A model generated the notes under the pieces. That model was given only the letters and a program-made list of their open reading frames with translations. It had not been told where the DNA came from and made no database searches. 64,000 nt of DNA, taken from assembly GCA_033032865.1 (NCBI GenBank), contig JAWHQI010000121.1:2976001-3040000 (forward strand), given 5' to 3'. Within the stretch, counting starts at the first letter, position 1. Every line of letters begins with the position of its first letter. Source of the DNA: Dactylorhiza incarnata. Taxonomy: Eukaryota; Streptophyta; Magnoliopsida; Asparagales; Orchidaceae. The position numbers were made by a program, and so were the translations under genes. Below are positions 44,393 to 53,810 of the stretch, piece by piece.

Positions 44393-44474
44393 GGCCACAG
44401 AATAATTTCCAGCGTGTGTGATTAGCCAAAATCCACCCTGGAGTTCCCGTAGGAACTCCAGGGGATCCGGATCC
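44393..44474. repeat. Right TIR of the MULE, with internal hairpin
   Basis: Reverse complement of 33402-33483 with two differences; the same 12-bp hairpin and GGATCCGGATCC end are kept. Confidence 0.95.
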
Positions 44475-44927
44475 CTCGATCTTCCGGCCGAAGCGTAAGG
44501 AACAGGGAGAACTCGAAGAAGAAATGAATCTAAATTGTCGCCTCTCTCTATTCTGGGAAACTTTTTTTCTTTCTCATCTTCCCTTTTATAAATTATAATG
44601 ACCTAAAGTTCAGAGATTTCTGAAATATAATGCCTCTAAATGTCTATTAAACAGTATTTAGCTGTTAATTAATTTATAATCTTTAACTGTTTACTTTGAT
44701 AAAACTTTGGGTCGCTTCCGCTTAATTTCGCATTAATTATGTAAACATATGTTTTGGAACTAATTACTGTGCAACTACTCTACCAAATCCAAATTTGCGA
44801 CTCAAATCTTGCGCTTAAAAATGGATCTTTCTAAACTGGCAATCCTGAGATATGAAGTTGGACTCATTTACTAAAATAATATCTACAATCTCTGGATTAA
44901 TTTAAAATATAAGGTTATTTTGCCACG
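44475..44927. other. Unclassified inserted DNA right of the MULE
   Basis: The first 9 bp are the TSD. Then AT-rich DNA with no gene seen. It belongs with 32461-33401 as the DNA the MULE landed in. Confidence 0.4.
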
Positions 44928-45500
44928 GCCGAGTGTTGCCGCCCCCTTCGATTATCGTCGCCCCCTTCGATTGTCGCTGCCCCCTTCGATTGTCACCGCC
45001 ACTTCGATTGTCGCTGCCACCTTCGATTGTCGCCGTCCCCACCGATCGCCTCCGCTCCCGCCGATTGCCTCCGCCCCCGCCGATTGTCGCCGCCTTCGAT
45101 TATCGCCTACCCCTTGGATTGTCTCTGCCCCCTTCGATTTCCGCAATCCCCGCAGAGTGTCGCTGCCCCCTCCGAGTGTCGCCCCCCCCCCCCCCATTAC
45201 AGCCGCCCCCGCCGATTGTCGCCGCCCCAACCTAATGTCACGGCCCCCTTCGATTGTCGCTGCCCCCGCCGATTTCCTCCGCCCTCGCTGATTGCCGCCG
45301 CCCCCGCAGAGTGTCGCCGCCCCCGCCGATTGTCACCTCCCCCACCGATTGTCGCCTCACTCGCCGATTATTGTCGCCCTCGCCGATTGTTGTCGCCCCC
45401 GCCAATTGTCGCCGCCCCCGCCGATTGTCGCCGCCCTCGCCGATTATCGCCTCCCCTGCAAAATGTCGCCGCCCCCACCGATTGTTGTCGCCCCCGCACG
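44928..45500 (+). repeat. 19-bp tandem array, block 1
   Basis: About 30 degenerate copies of CGATTGTCGCCGCCCCCGC. Overlapping ORFs in all frames show a 19-residue period, as expected of a 19-bp unit, and are not genes. Confidence 0.9.
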
Positions 45501-46360
45501 CTTTTTTAGTCCTCTTAATATTGGATTTGTCATTTCTTCTAATTAGAAGCTCCTATGAAAGGCATATATGAGCTTAGCATTTTTTATTTTCAGCTATCAA
45601 CTTTGTCAGCATTTTTCTTAGCTTTTTCTGTCTCTGCATATTTTTCCAGCTTTTTGTGAACCCTTTATGCAACTCCTTATGAAACTGAAGATTTTAACTA
45701 CTTTGAAAAAGGCATGCCCAACTCTCTATATTTTGTTTAGTGCATGTATTAAGTACTAATCTCTTCATTCTTTGATAGGTTATTATTACTGCTGTTGTTG
45801 TCAAATTAAAACCAAAAGAGGGCATACAACTGCTGCCAAAACTAAGGTTATATGTTTCTTATTTTTACCTGCGGCAGCTTCTCTATCAGATTTATATAAG
45901 GCAGAGAAAGCTATAGGAGGAAAGATGGGAGGGCATCAAACTGACTTTTGCATGAAGCATGACACAGCAACCCAATGAAGGAATTTAAAACTAATTCAAA
46001 ATTATAAATTTATAGCATCTAACTATTCTTTTACTGATGGCATGCACGGCGGGATTTTATTCTTGCGTCTGCCTTTATTAATGATTTTCCTAACAAAATA
46101 AGTATCTTTGATGTTCTCTCCATTCACATGCTTTGATAACATTTTTCACAGCATGAATGCAAAACTTACTACTATTGCAATGTCTGTTTGAAGGATATAT
46201 TAAGGCTATGAATGCTCCATAGGGAAAACTAGCTTCTTAAACACATGTTCTTAACTGCTATTTATTATAGTAGATGATTCTAAGGGTTAGATTTAAGTGT
46301 GCTCCTTTATGATGAGAAACTGCTTAACTTGAAAGTTAGGTGTGATTATGAAGGTTAGCC
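45501..46360. other. AT-rich spacer between the two 19-bp arrays
   Basis: About 860 bp, no supported gene. A 68-codon ORF at 45772-45978 has no domain. Confidence 0.45.
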
Positions 46361-47372
46361 CCCACCAAATGTCATCGCCCATGACTGATGCCACCGCCCA
46401 TGACCGATGTCGCCGCCCTCAACCGATGTCGTCGCCCATGACCGATGTTGCCGCCCAGGACCGATGTCGTCGCCCAAGATCGATGTCGCCGCCCACGATT
46501 GATGTCGCCGCCCACGACCGATGTCGCCGCCCACGACCTATGTCGCTGCGCACAACCGATGCCTCCGTCCACGTCCGATAATGCCGCCAACGACAAATGG
46601 CGCCCCCATGACCGATGTCGCCGCCCACAACCAATATCGCCGCCCACGAAAAATGTCGCTCCCCCCCGACATTTGTCGCCCCCATGATCAATGTCGCCCC
46701 CGTGATCAATGTCGCCCCCACGATCAATGTCGCTCTCACGACAAATGTCACCCCCACGACATTTATCGCCCCCAAGACAAATGTTGCCGCCCCGACCAAT
46801 GTCGTCGCCCGACCAATGTCTCCCCCTCGACAAATGTCGCCCCGACGATCAATGTCGCGCCATGATTGATGTCGCCGACCACGAACGATCTCGCCGCCCA
46901 CGACCGATGTCGCCGCCCACGACCGATGTTGCCGCCCACCACCTATGTCGCCGCCCACGACCGATGCCTCCGCCCACGACCGATGCCTCCGCCCACGACC
47001 GATGCCTCCGCCCACGACCGATGTCGCCGCCCACGACCGATATTTCCCCCAATGACAAATGGCGCCCCCACGACCGATGTCGCCGCCCACAACCAATATC
47101 GCCGCCCACGACAAATGGCGCTCGCGCCCCCCACGACATTTGTCGCCCCCACGACCAATGTCGCCCCCACAACCAATGTCGTCACCACGATAAATGTCGA
47201 CCCCACGACAAATGTCACCCCCACGACATTTATCGCCCTCAAGACAAATGTTGCCGCCCCGACCAATGTCGTCGTCCCGACAAATATCGCAGCCCGACCA
47301 ATGCCCCCCTGACCAATGTCGCCCCGACGACCAATGTCGCCCCACGACCAATATCACCCTCACGATCAATGT
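46361..47372 (+). repeat. 19-bp tandem array, block 2
   Basis: About 50 copies of CGCCGCCCACGACCGATGT and variants (CGCCCCCACGACCAATGT). The core CGATGTCGCCGCCC matches block 1. A larger repetition is visible: the order of variants at 46520-46800 recurs at 46890-47280. The long minus ORF here (46419-47693) is an artefact of the array. Confidence 0.92.
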
Positions 47373-47406
47373 CGCCCCCGCACGGGGTCTCCCGTGCACA
47401 ACTGCT

Positions 47407-47481
<75 letters not shown>

Positions 47482-47700
47482 GAGTGACAGTGCACGGGGG
47501 CCCCCCGTGCCCCGCGCGACAATACCCTGCCCACCCCCGGCGGGCTTCGCCTGCCCCCGACAGGCTTAACAGTGCACGGGGCACGCCGGTGGGCTTCGCC
47601 CGCCCCCGACGGGCTTGACAGTGCACGGGGGGACCCCCGTGCCCCGCGCGACAGTATCTTATCCGCCACCGGCTCGCCCGCCCCAGCACGCACGCATATT
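47373..47700. repeat. (TA)30 and GC-rich hairpin cluster
   Basis: GCACGGG/CCCGTGC hairpins at about 47378, 47498 and 47624; the last two sit in direct repeats of about 50 bp (CAGTGCACGGGGG ... CCCCGCGCGACA). (TA)n fills 47413-47472. GGGC-TTC-GCCC hairpins lie between. No coding sense. Confidence 0.75.
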
Positions 47701-47894
47701 TTTTTATTTTTGTTTCTTTTTTTTAAAATTTAAATTAATGAAGAAATTCATATTTTATTTTTTAAAATTTAATAATATCTTATATATTTATATAATATAT
47801 ATATATATATCTATCTTTAATAATACCTTATATAATATATATTATTATTATATAATATATCAGATATAATATATTATTATATATATTGTGTTTT
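47701..47894. other. AT-rich spacer
   Basis: Almost pure A/T with TATA-type simple sequence; nothing else seen. Confidence 0.6.
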
Positions 47895-48155
47895 TTAATA
47901 CCGCCGCCCCCGCCCATCGTTTCCGTCCGCCGCCGCCAACGGAGCCACCGCCGCCTGACCGGTGCCCACCGTCGAGTTCGCCGGACCCCGGCGAACCTGC
48001 CGGGGTTGGTCCGGCGGCGCTCCGGCAGGGCCACCGGCGGCGGTGGCCCTGACCGTGAGGCCCAGATCTGGGTCCGGCGAACTCGGCGGTGGGCACCGGT
48101 CAGGCGGCGGTGGCTCCGGTGGAGGCGGCGGATGGAAACGGGAGGGGCTGGCACG
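47895..48155. repeat. Large GC-rich inverted repeat
   Basis: Arms of about 45 bp (about 47940-47984 and 48073-48117) pair with one mismatch (GTCG against GCCG). Weaker pairing extends outward to about 47900 and 48150. The loop holds a further GGCCACCG/CGGTGGCC hairpin. Both strands give Arg/Pro-rich ORFs, which I reject as genes. Confidence 0.88.
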
Positions 48156-48312
48156 GTGAATAGTGGGCGTTCGGTCTTGGATCGGGATTTTGGAGGGGAG
48201 ATTTATTTATTTGGCTATTTGCAGACCTGGTAGATTAGATCCGACGACTGAAATTATCCTGAAGGTCCTCAAGTGTTACACCGTGCAATCGCAACGGCTC
48301 CCGATACATCTT

Positions 48313-48371
<59 letters not shown>
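48156..48371. other. Unclassified sequence ending in (TA)n
   Basis: About 160 bp of unique sequence, then (TA)n at 48315-48371, after which Tekay LTR sequence resumes. The two (TA)n tracts (47413, 48315) may mark insertion into a TA microsatellite, but I cannot see a TSD. Confidence 0.4.
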
Positions 48372-48374
<3 letters not shown>

Positions 48375-50409
48375 GCGAATGAGTTATATTTTTGGTTAGA
48401 TTATTATATCCATTTCTACGAATTGTTTCTGCTTTATTATTTATTATGATTATGATTACAATTACAACTTATATATAAATAGTCTCTTCCTCCCGTGAGA
48501 CAAAAAAATAACCCTATTCATCTTCTCTTTTCCTTGGTCTTTTTGCGAACCCGCGAGAGGCGTCTTCCGTGAACTTTTAGATCGTCGCCACCGGAGCTCC
48601 GGAGCACGAAATTCTCGCCGGAGCATAGATCTGGAAAGCTCTCGCCGAGCTCTTCGCGTATGCGGTAAGTATTTCAAGTTTCGTAGATTTTTGAGATTGG
48701 AGCCGGTAGCCCTAATCCTCTTTTTCGCTCCAAAAGTTTCAGAGATCGTTCCTCGAGGTATTCTAGCGGTCGATCTGCGGCGAGGAGCAAGCCATCGTCT
48801 TCGAAAACTTGAGGCAAGTGGTGGATTTTCCCCCCTTGCCATATTGTGGTTCATCCTTTACCGTTTTTTACTTCTATTTAATTTAGGCAAAATATATTAC
48901 ACATTATTTTCTGCTAAGAAACTTGTATCCGACCGAGTAGTCTCGTATATTATCAAATTTGTCAAAATACCCGTAACCATAATCGTCGTTTCCCTCTAAG
49001 TCATAATTCGTCGATTGTGTTCCGCCGAATTCGCCGAAATCCCCTTAAATTGATTCGTTGAAATTCCCTTAAGCAGATTCAGCGTTTTCGTCATAGTTAA
49101 ATTCGTCGTTGTCATTTCGACGAATTCGCCGATAGGTGTAGGCTTTCGCCGACTTCGTCTTATGCCTTAGATAGTGATTTTCGCCGATAGTCTTGGTAAT
49201 TTGTCGATAGTATTTCGACGAATTCGTCGTTTTCTTGGATTCGTCGAATGCATTTCGACGAATTCGCCGTAAGGTTGAGTTTCTCTTGGGATTGTTTTCT
49301 GGGTTTTTCTGTAGTGTCTGTTTTTGTCAGGATTTTGTGAATCTCTATTCCCAGTTGATTGTTTTGGACTGTATGTGGACGAAATGGGCACCACCAGTGC
49401 TTGGTTATTTTTCCGTGGACGTGTAGACTGTTGGTTGGTGGATGGTAAACCACCGCCGCAATGCTTTTGTTCCTCGGGTGTTTTGGTCTGAAGGTTGGTT
49501 GGAAAGAATGCCTTCGCCTCAGTGCTGTCTTTGGCTGGGATGGTGAATCACTTCTTGGACAACTCGACACTTTTCCTTTTGGATATTGTTGTAATACAAC
49601 TTTGACCGCACTTTGTGCCAGTTTTTTTCCCTTACATGTTGGATATTTATTTGATTTGCTGACGTTCACAACCGTTCCTGGTGGGTTGGTAATCCTCATT
49701 TGTTGAGTTTTCTCTTACTCTTTGATTTTGATGCATTTGTGCTGAGGCATTATTTTCTTTTGAATGCCTCAGGTTCAGACCAGTAGCAGGTTGAGCTGAC
49801 CGAGTTCAGTTTCTGTCAGATTTGTAGTAGTTGATTTCTTTACTCCTTTTTGGAGAGGTAGACTGTGACTTCTTTTGTGAACTTGTTAATGTTATGGGTT
49901 CGTGTCAGTTTGTTGACGCCCGTATTCCTGATTTTCCTGCTCTCTGGAAGGTTTTATGTTAGGATGCATAGTAGTTATTTTATATACAAAACTACATAAT
50001 TCTTTCTACATGACATCTCTTTTAAAACTATTATCACTCTACTTTTGAAGCTCGTAAAAGATTTTTTTTTACTTATACTAAATATAGAAGCTGCATATCA
50101 TCAGAATGCTTGTTAGTTCATCATGCTCATATAGGTTAAATTAAAGTAAATTATGTATTTTCTGCTGCGTAAACCTACACTTTCTTATTTATGGACTAGT
50201 TGATCCATTAAACCGAGGGACACGGTGCTTGAAAACCTTAAACTCAAATTATGTTTTAAACATAAAGTTCATGACTTTCTAAAGTAAAGTACGAAGTTAA
50301 AGCTGTCTGAGCGTCTGCAGTTGTCCCCTGCATGTCGTGACATCATGTCGCGTATTTTCTCTTTTAGTCTGACATATTATTTAATACAGGGAAAATGCGG
50401 GTTGTGACA
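48372..50409 (+). repeat. Tekay 3' LTR, downstream segment
   Basis: Has a TATATAAAT promoter (48472), then CTCTCGCCGAGCTCTTCG...GCGGTAAG, corresponding to the solo LTR near 59580 read antisense. Next comes a TTCGACGAA array (49000-49275), GAATGCCTCAGGTTCAGA (matched in the solo LTR near 57865-57885), and the end GCGGGTTGTGACA. ORFs at 49160-49699 are by-products of the array and have no domain. Confidence 0.85.
49000..49275 (+). repeat. TTCGACGAA array in the Tekay LTR
   Basis: About fifteen ATTCGTCG, TTCGCCGA and TTTCGACGAATTCGTCG phrases, including full palindromes such as TTCGACGAATTCGTCG(T). Lies downstream of the TATA box, so in R/U5. Confidence 0.8.
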
Positions 50410-50986
50410 GCCAACCCCTCTCTCACCCAGCCCTCTAAGGGGGCGAGCAGGGAGGGTTGTCAGCCCCCTGCAGGGAGGGCGGCAGACCCCCTATCTCGCC
50501 TAGCCCTCTAAGGGGGTGAGTTGGGAGGGCGGCCAACCCCCTGTCTCGCCCAGCCCCAGAAGAGTCGGCCTGCATTTAGCGCCTCAGAATGACGAGATTT
50601 GGCTTTTGGCAGGCCAAACCTGGGGGTATTTTCGTAATCTCTTAGGCCAGAATATGGCTATTGGCAGACCGAGTTCAGAAATCTATAAATAGGACCAAGG
50701 GGGCACCTTTGAATCCAGGTCTCTCTCTTTAGGCTACTCTCCCCCTAGGCTTCTTTGGTGGGGGAAGAGTGCCTCCAAAGGTGCCCCAAGCTCAGCATTG
50801 GCTTGGGAGGGGAAGCGCTCTAAGATCTTCCGGGTGTGTGGTAGGACCTCCTCGCTGAGCCCTTGGTCTTGTTCCTAGTTCCTTAGCCACTTAGCCTAGA
50901 GCTCTCCCTAGGGAGAAGTAAGTGTGAGGTCACCCCCTAACTCTTTGAGGGCCCGAACTCCACAAGAGACCAAGAAATTGGTTTCA
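50410..50986 (+). repeat. 5' LTR remnant of the Tat-like element
   Basis: Two or three array units (GGCGAG...CTCGCC) and then U3-R-U5 sequence shared with 61560-61995. TATAAATA at 50684-50691; ends AAATTGGTTTCA. Confidence 0.88.
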
Positions 50987-51010
50987 ATATTATGGTGCGG
51001 TGAGCGTGGA
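50987..51010 (+). promoter_or_regulatory. Possible primer binding site
   Basis: ATATTATGGTGCGGTGAGCG directly after the LTR. TGGTGC resembles a changed TGGCGC start, but I cannot name the tRNA. Confidence 0.45.
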
Positions 51011-51045
51011 GAGTGACCAGCATAGAAAATCTCAAGCTGAGCTCC

Positions 51046-52515
51046 ATGGCTAGAAGTGGAGGAGATGGAGCCGACTCAGACCACTCACAGCCCCCGGTGG
51101 CTGTGGTGACGTTGGAGATGTTCAAAAACTTCAAGCGAGAGATCCAGCAGACCTTGCAGGCAGCTTTCGCCACGATAGGCGAAGGCATGAGAGGAGGTGG
51201 TCTGGAGGTCCCGCCCCAATAGGTGGGAGAGAACACTCCTGGCCAGCAATCCAGGAAGGAGGTGCCGGCGGAGGCGAGTGGGGAGGCATCCATCCCCCAC
51301 CCCCCCGGCTTTGAAAGGGGGAGCGAGTGGGGAGGCGGCCTGCCCCCACTCGCCCAGCCCCAAGGGGACGAGTGGGGAGGCGGCCTGCCCCCACTCGCCC
51401 ATCCTCAAGGGGGCGAGTGGGGAGGCGGCCTGCCCCCACTCGCCCAGCCCCAAGGGTGCGCGTGGAGAGGCGGCCTGTCCCCACTCACCCAACCCCAAGG
51501 GGGCGAGTGGGGAGGCGGCCTGCCCCCACTCGCCTAGCTCCAAGGGGGGAGTGGGGAGGCATCCGACCCCCACTCGCCCAGCCCCAAAGGGGGGGCGAGC
51601 AAGGGAAGTCCTTTTTGTGAGTTGATCCTCTCGGCCTTGGTTTTAGAGGGGTTTAGGGGGCGGAGATGTTTTACTACTCCGACAAGGATGACCCAGCCCA
51701 GCACCTGCAGTGGTTCGAGGACATAGTCTCTATCAGACCTATGTCAAATGCCTTCTAGTGTCGGCTCTTTGCCACCACCCTGACGGAGAAGGCAAGGGAC
51801 TGGTTTCACCAACTTCCCGTGGGGTCTATCTGGGCCTTCGAGGATCTGCGTCGAGGCTTTCTGCTGAGCTTCTCGACATCGAAGAAGAGAAAGAAGGATG
51901 CTGAGGCACTCGTCAAGATTGAGCAAGTGCCAACGGAGTCGCTGGCTCGCTACGTTGACAGGTTCCAGGAAGAGGTCCTACTCACCCAGGAGGTGCCCGG
52001 GTTCACCCTCCAGCTGGCCTTCATAGTGGGGCTGCGGGAGGGGTTCTTCAAGATGAGATTAAAGTGGAAGACCCCCTATCCTTCAAAGAATTGATGGAAA
52101 GGGTGGCGAATGAAATTGAGGGGGAGGAGGCCAACCCGGAGTTCGCAAAAAGGTTGGCCAAGCTAAGTGAGCCGGAGGCAAAGCAGCCGGGAGGGGGCGT
52201 GGGAGACCTTGAAAGGAAGTTTGACCAAGGAAGGGGAACTTCCAGGGGGAGAGGTCCGACCCCCCAGGGTGGAGGCAGGGACCGAAGGCACCCTCTCCAC
52301 CACCTCAGCAAACCATGGTGATTGGCCGGGGTAGAAGGAAGAGAGCCAGGAGAGCAGAAAGAAGAGGGGATATTGTGACGTTACCCTACTATCACTTCCA
52401 CGAGCAGGAAGGTCACGCAACGTCCGCCTGCCCTGAGTTTTTGGAAATGAGGGAGGCAAGGGGTCCGATGCAGCAACATCAGAAACCAGAGGGGATCGAG
52501 GAAGACCATGCTTGA
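51046..52515 (+). pseudogene. gag: Tat-like gag, decayed
   Basis: Starts MARSGGDGADSDHS. A stop at 51220 and frame changes break it. An N-terminal stretch of 15-residue repeats (EWGGGLPPLAQPQGG, 51310-51580) is encoded by the hairpin array. The Gag core follows at 51660-52090: DPAQHLQWFEDIV, FATTLTEKARDWFHQLP, FEDLRRGFLLSF, RYVDRFQEEV, LREGFF. Next is a basic Gly/Arg segment, then a degenerate zinc knuckle FHEQEGHATSAC (first Cys lost) near 52390. The family forms particles and binds RNA. Confidence 0.8.
51297..51600 (+). repeat. 45-bp hairpin array within the gag frame
   Basis: About seven units of 44-45 bp: GGCGAGTGGGG and CCCCACTCGCC form an 11-bp stem, followed by CAGCCCCAAGGG. Homologous to the LTR array at 60630-61560. 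Read as 15-residue peptide repeats where the unit is 45 bp. Confidence 0.9.
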
Positions 52516-52639
52516 GAGTAGGAAACCAGGTTCTGGTCTCCATACTTAGTTTTTTCTTTAAGCCCATGTTGTACGATGGTTTACTTCCATACTTAGTTTT
52601 TTCTTGCATGTAATGTGATAACTAATGTGATGAAAAGTT

Positions 52640-53810
52640 TTCAAGGTACTTAGCACCGATGCTGGCCCGCTGACCAGGCTCCCACCAAGCTAGCAGGGCC
52701 GGGGACCGCTCGGTGATCTGGGGTTTCATGCTGGATTGCCCCGGATGATTCCGTTGCCGGGCACTCACTAGTCGGTGTGTCAGGTTGATCTCGCGGAAAG
52801 GATGGCAAGGTGATAAGTATTTCATGCTGGAGTGCCCCAGATGATTCTGCTGCCAGGCTCTCACTAGTCGGTGGGTCAGGTTGATCTCGCGGAGAGGCTG
52901 GCAAGGTGACAAGTATTTCATGCTGGAGTGCCCCGGATGATTCCGCTGTCAGGCTCTCACTAGCCGGTGGGTCAGGTTGATCTCGCGGAGAGGCTGACAA
53001 GGTGACAAGTATTTCATGCTGGAGTGCCCCGGATGATTCCGCTATCAGGCTCTCACTAGCCGGTGGGTCAGGTTGATCTCGAGGAGAGGCTGCCAAGGTG
53101 ACAAGTAATTTTTGCGCTACTTAGCCTCGATGCTGGCCCGCTGATCAGGCTCCCATCAAGCTGGCAGGGCCGAAAACTGCTCGGTGGCTGGAGGTTTTCA
53201 AAGTTCTTAGCCCCGACGCTTGCCCGCTGACTAGGTTCCCATCAAGTTGGCAGGGACGGGAACCGCTCGGTGACCGGAGGTCTTCAAAGTACTTAACCCC
53301 GACGCTGGCCCGCTGACCAGGCTCCCATCAAGCTGGCAGGGCCGGGAACCGCTCAGTGGCCGGAGGTTTTTCAAAGTACTTAGCCCCGATGCTGGCCCGC
53401 TGACCAGGCTGCCATCAAGCTGGCAGGGCTGAGAACCGCTCGGTGGCCAGAGCTTTTCAAAGTACTTAGCCCCGACACTGGCCCGCTGACTAGGCTCCCA
53501 TCAAGCTGGCAGGGTCGAGAACCGCTTGGTGGCCGGAGGTTTTCAAAGTACTTAGCCCCGATGCTGGCCCACTGACCATGCTCCCATCAAGATGGCAGGG
53601 CTGGAAACCGCTCGGTGGCTGGAGGTTTTCAAAGTACTTAGTCCCGACGCTGGCCCGCTGACCAGGCTCCCATCATGCTAGTAGGGCCGAGAACCGCTCG
53701 GTGGCCGGAGGTTTTCAAAGTACTTAGCCCCGACGCTGGCCTGCTGACCAGGCTCCCATCAAGCTGGCAGGGCTGAGAACCGCTCGGTGGCAGGAGGTTT
53801 TCAAAGTGGT
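52640..53810 (+). repeat. Tandem arrays I (about 95 bp) and II (86 bp)
   Basis: 52720-53100: four units with ATTTCATGCTGGAGTGCCCC and TCTCACTAGCCGGTGGGTCAG. 53100-53810: eight units of 86 bp with ACTTAGCCCCGACGCTGGCC and CATCAAGCTGGCAGGG. Both share the core of array III, so they are diverged members of one repeat family. Confidence 0.9.

Larger units (their letters stand above)
33402..44474 (-). mobile_element. FAR1-type Mutator-like DNA transposon (MULE)
   Basis: 82-bp terminal inverted repeats (33402-33483 and 44393-44474) with two mismatches and a 9-bp TSD CTCGATCTT (33393-33401 and 44475-44483) define it. It carries a transposase gene on the minus strand with a FAR1 DNA-binding domain, MULE DDE domain and SWIM zinc finger. 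A 7.8-kb LTR-like element is inserted in the gene, so the native transposon is about 3.2 kb. Nine-base TSDs are the Mutator hallmark. Confidence 0.95.
3839..50409 (+). mobile_element. Tekay/Del-type Ty3/gypsy element, broken up by nested insertions
   Basis: Pieces in order: 5' LTR tail 3839-3961, PBS 3962, leader, gag 4648-4757 and 11958-12966, protease from 13168, pol 28808-31819, PPT 31912-31928, and 3' LTR 31929 to about 32460 plus about 48372-50409. The order gag-PR-RT-RH-IN with a chromodomain-like tail, the tRNA-Met-like PBS and the LTR start TGTAACGCCCC fit Tekay. Subtracting inserts leaves about 4.75 kb of coding sequence, the usual size. Its 3' end joins the array of the Tat-like LTR at 50410, so it is itself an insertion there. 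Its left TSD is outside the window. Confidence 0.85.

Noticed and set aside
44920..45571. Several Pro/Arg-rich ORFs
   Set aside because: By-products of the 19-bp array block 1, open in all three frames.
46419..47693. Long open frame of 424 codons on the minus strand
   Set aside because: It is produced by the 19-bp repeat read in any frame, and extends through (TA)n; no domain, and frames on both strands are open alike.
47828..48233. Arg-rich ORFs on both strands
   Set aside because: Explained by the GC-rich inverted repeat.
49160..49699. 179-codon minus ORF in the Tekay LTR
   Set aside because: Overlaps the TTCGACGAA array, antisense to the LTR transcript, no domain.
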